Position numbers and translations under genes: made by a program
Source: Rubrobacter sp.
GTDB lineage: Bacteria; Actinomycetota; Rubrobacteria; Rubrobacterales; Rubrobacteraceae
DNA length: 6,186 nt
Assembly (NCBI GenBank): GCA_016781885.1
Contig: JADDPM010000120.1
Span: 1 to 6,186 of the forward strand
Reading direction: 5' to 3'
The notes under the pieces: generated by a model
Seen by the model: the letters and a program-made list of their open reading frames with translations, nothing else
Database searches by the model: none
What the model was told of the DNA's origin: nothing
Shown here: positions 4,413-6,186 of the stretch, in pieces
Numbering within the stretch: the first letter of the stretch is position 1
Layout: each line of letters starts with the position of its first letter

Positions 4413-5785
4413 TTGGAGAGGTGTATCTCCTTTAGCTCCGGGTAGTGGGGGCCTATGGCCTGGCGCAGCGCCTTGTCCAGCGCGTTCACGGGACCGTTCC
4501 CCTCGGCGGTGGAGATGGCACGCTGTCCTTTCACGAGTAGCTTTATGGTCGCCTCGGTCGTCGTCTCGCCGTCGGCGCGCTTCTCGGAGATGATCCTGAA
4601 CGTCTCCAACTCGAAGAGCGGCCGGTCCTCGCCGGTCGTCCGTCCTATCAGCAGCGCGAGTGAAGCGTCGGCCGCCTCGTAGTGATACCCCTCGTATTCC
4701 CGCTGTTTTATCGCCGAGAGCACGCCCGTAACGTCTCCCGCGTCCATGCCCATCTGCTCGGCCTTCGCCCGGATGGAGTTCTTCCCCGAGAGCTCTCCGA
4801 CCGGCGTGCGGCGCACGTTGCCCACCGACTCCGGCGGTACGTGCTCGTAGGTCGCCGGGTCCTTCGAGATGCCGTCCACGTGCAGCCCGCCCTTGTGCGA
4901 GAAGGCGCTCCGGCCTACGTAGGGACGGTGTGTGTCGGGCGTCAGGTTCATCAACTCCGAGACGTAGTTGGAGGCTTCGGTGAGCCTCTTCAGGCGCTCG
5001 TCTTCCATCACCTTCAGGCCCATCTTGAGTTGCAGGTTGGCGATGGTGGTAACTAGGTCGCAGTTACCGCACCGCTCGCCCACGCCGTTCATCGTCCCCT
5101 GCACGTGGGTAGCCCCGGCCTCGACCGCCGCCAGAGCGTTAGCCACCCCGCACCCGGCGTCGTTGTGGGTGTGTATCCCGATCTCTACCTCCGGAAACTC
5201 CCGCACGGTGCGCCCCACCACGGCCTTCAACTCCGTGGGGAGCGTCCCGCCGTTCGTGTCGCAGAGGACCAGCGTCGTAGCGCCCGCCTCCGCCGCCGCG
5301 CGCAGCACCGAGAGCGCGTGGTCCGGGTCGTCCCGGAAGCCGTCGAAGTAGTGCTCGGCGTCGAAGATCACCTCCTTGCCGGCCGCCTTGAGGTACGCGA
5401 CCGTGTCTCTCACGGACTCGATGTTCTCCTCGGGGGTGGTGCGCAGGACCTTCTCGACGTGCAGCTTCCAGCTCTTCGCGACGATGCACGCCACGGGCGC
5501 GGAGAGGCGGGGGAGGAGCGTGACTGCCGGGTCGTCTTCGGCGCGTCCGCCGGGACGTCTCGCGCGCGTAAAGGCGACCAGCTTCGCGTTCGTTAGCTCC
5601 GCCGCGTCGAAGCTCTCGAAGAACTCGGTGTCTTTGGGGTTCGAGGCCGGGAAACCCGCCTCTATGTAATCTAGTCCTAGACCGTCCAGCTCGTGGGCTA
5701 TCCGGATCTTATCCTCCGTCGTAAGGCTTACGCCCTCGCGTTGGGTCCCGTCGCGTAACGTCGTATCGAAAAGCTTGATGCTCAT
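4223..5785 (-). CDS. cimA: (R)-citramalate synthase
   Basis: This 520-residue cytoplasmic enzyme condenses pyruvate with acetyl-CoA to (R)-citramalate, the first step of the threonine-independent route to isoleucine. The catalytic TIM barrel occupies about residues 1-270: FDTTLRDGTQREG (6-18) with the metal- and substrate-binding Arg11/Asp12, DAEHYFDGF (142-150), LCDTNGG (174-180), HTHNDAG (205-211) with the metal-binding histidines, and NGVGERCGN (233-241). The C-terminal part from about residue 380 is the LeuA-type dimer domain, the site of feedback control in this family. The DAEHYFDGF motif, the SNPKD motif (48-52) and the length favour the citramalate synthase branch over 2-isopropylmalate synthase, and leuB next door suits both. 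The start is ATG at 5785 rather than 5812: it begins MSIKLFDTTLRDG, the usual N-terminus, has AAGGAG four bases before it, and overlaps the leuB stop as ATGA. The end overlaps the rlpA frame for 190 bases. Confidence 0.93.
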   Translation of the reverse strand: MSIKLFDTTLRDGTQREGVSLTTEDKIRIAHELDGLGLDYIEAGFPASNPKDTEFFESFDAAELTNAKLVAFTRARRPGGRAEDDPAVTLLPRLSAPVACIVAKSWKLHVEKVLRTTPEENIESVRDTVAYLKAAGKEVIFDAEHYFDGFRDDPDHALSVLRAAAEAGATTLVLCDTNGGTLPTELKAVVGRTVREFPEVEIGIHTHNDAGCGVANALAAVEAGATHVQGTMNGVGERCGNCDLVTTIANLQLKMGLKVMEDERLKRLTEASNYVSELMNLTPDTHRPYVGRSAFSHKGGLHVDGISKDPATYEHVPPESVGNVRRTPVGELSGKNSIRAKAEQMGMDAGDVTGVLSAIKQREYEGYHYEAADASLALLIGRTTGEDRPLFELETFRIISEKRADGETTTEATIKLLVKGQRAISTAEGNGPVNALDKALRQAIGPHYPELKEIHLSNYKVRILDEHRATAATTRVLVDSTDGKRVWGAVGVGENIIEASWQALVDGLEYGVNAAAKTLR

Positions 5786-6186
5786 GCTACTCCTTCTCCG
5801 GCCGCCGCCCATTTGCTCACGGCCCGCGTAACTTCTTCCGTGCTGTTGCTCCCGCCGAGGTCCGGCGTTCTGAGACCTGCCTCCAGGGCGACCGAGACGC
5901 CCCGCTCGATGGCCCCCGCGACATCCGGGCGGCCGAGAGAGTGGCGGAACATCAGCGCCGCCGAGAGGATCGTCGCGTAGGGGTTCGCCGTGCCCAAGCC
6001 TACGATGTCCGGCGCCGAGCCGTGTACCGGCTCGAAGATACCGGGCGTGCCCGGGAGACCCAAAGACGCGCTTGGGAGCATGCCCATCGAGCCTGGGAGC
6101 ATCGCCGCCTCGTCAGAGAGGATGTCTCCGAAGAGGTTCTCGGTCAGCATCACGTCGAAGCGCCTGGGGTCCCGGATCAACAACAT
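5782..6186 (-). CDS. leuB: 3-isopropylmalate dehydrogenase, C-terminal part
   Basis: Only the last 134 residues are in the window; the gene continues beyond the right edge, and the methionine at 6186 is internal. LeuB oxidatively decarboxylates 3-isopropylmalate with NAD+ in leucine synthesis and can act on the equivalent 3-methylmalate in the citramalate route. Visible landmarks in this fragment are FDVMLTENLFGDILSDEAAM (10-29), in which Asp21 and Asp25 match metal ligands of the family; LPGSMGMLPSASLG (30-43); and EPVHGSAPDIVGLGTANP (52-69), the NAD-binding region. The C-terminus ends GEGVA and its TGA overlaps the cimA ATG by four bases (ATGA). It is the upstream gene of a shared transcript with cimA, so the promoter lies outside the window. 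Confidence 0.93.
   Translation of the reverse strand: MLLIRDPRRFDVMLTENLFGDILSDEAAMLPGSMGMLPSASLGLPGTPGIFEPVHGSAPDIVGLGTANPYATILSAALMFRHSLGRPDVAGAIERGVSVALEAGLRTPDLGGSNSTEEVTRAVSKWAAAGEGVA
5786..5799 (-). promoter_or_regulatory. cimA ribosome binding site inside leuB
   Basis: Read on the minus strand, GGAGAAGGAG (5799-5790) precedes TAGC and ATG 5785. It lies in the final leuB codons (Gly-Glu-Gly-Val-Ala) and decides the cimA start against the more upstream ATG at 5812. Together with the ATGA overlap it implies translational coupling of the two genes. Confidence 0.75.

Noticed and set aside
5786..5812. Longer cimA with start at 5812 (nine extra residues)
   Set aside because: The extension MGGGRRRSS is leuB sequence in another frame; the ribosome binding site and the conserved N-terminus point to 5785.

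Overview
The window is high-GC bacterial DNA with strong G/C preference at third codon positions. Gene content (a CPA2 antiporter with RCK domains, a two-helix K+ channel with an RCK domain, a secreted RlpA-like protein, and leuB followed by cimA) and the apparent use of leaderless starts fit a high-GC Gram-positive, perhaps a deep-branching actinobacterium such as Rubrobacter. The genus is inference only; there is no rRNA or other marker here.

Layout: bases 1-122 are non-coding and hold a possible promoter. Bases 123-424 are a decayed, internally deleted and frameshifted remnant of the Na+/H+ antiporter gene nhaA. One base after its stop begins an intact 655-residue CPA2 cation/proton antiporter with RCK_N and RCK_C domains (426-2393). 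After a 179-base gap, with a TATAAT box placed for a leaderless transcript, comes a two-helix K+ channel gene split by a frameshift: a pore part (2573-2896), whose selectivity filter reads TVGYR instead of TVGYG, and an RCK part (about 2932-3663). A promoter-like TTGACA then precedes an RlpA-like double-psi beta-barrel protein with a signal peptide (3759-4412). On the minus strand, the 3' end of leuB (from the right edge to 5782) overlaps cimA (5785-4223) by ATGA; cimA converges on rlpA, and the two reading frames overlap by 190 bases.

How the genes fit together: the left 3.7 kb concerns monovalent cations. There is one dead Na+/H+ antiporter, one apparently intact K+ or Na+/H+ antiporter, and one damaged K+ channel whose cytoplasmic RCK regulator remains open and has its own plausible start. 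The right end is branched-chain amino acid biosynthesis: CimA makes citramalate from pyruvate and acetyl-CoA, and LeuB acts later in both the citramalate route to isoleucine and the leucine route.

The points most worth a second look are the double lesion in the K+ channel (filter Arg plus frameshift) beside an intact, possibly separately translated RCK protein; the nhaA remnant that may have donated its promoter to the CPA2 gene; and the long convergent rlpA/cimA overlap. I see no convincing novel multi-gene system, tRNA, rRNA, CRISPR array or insertion sequence.
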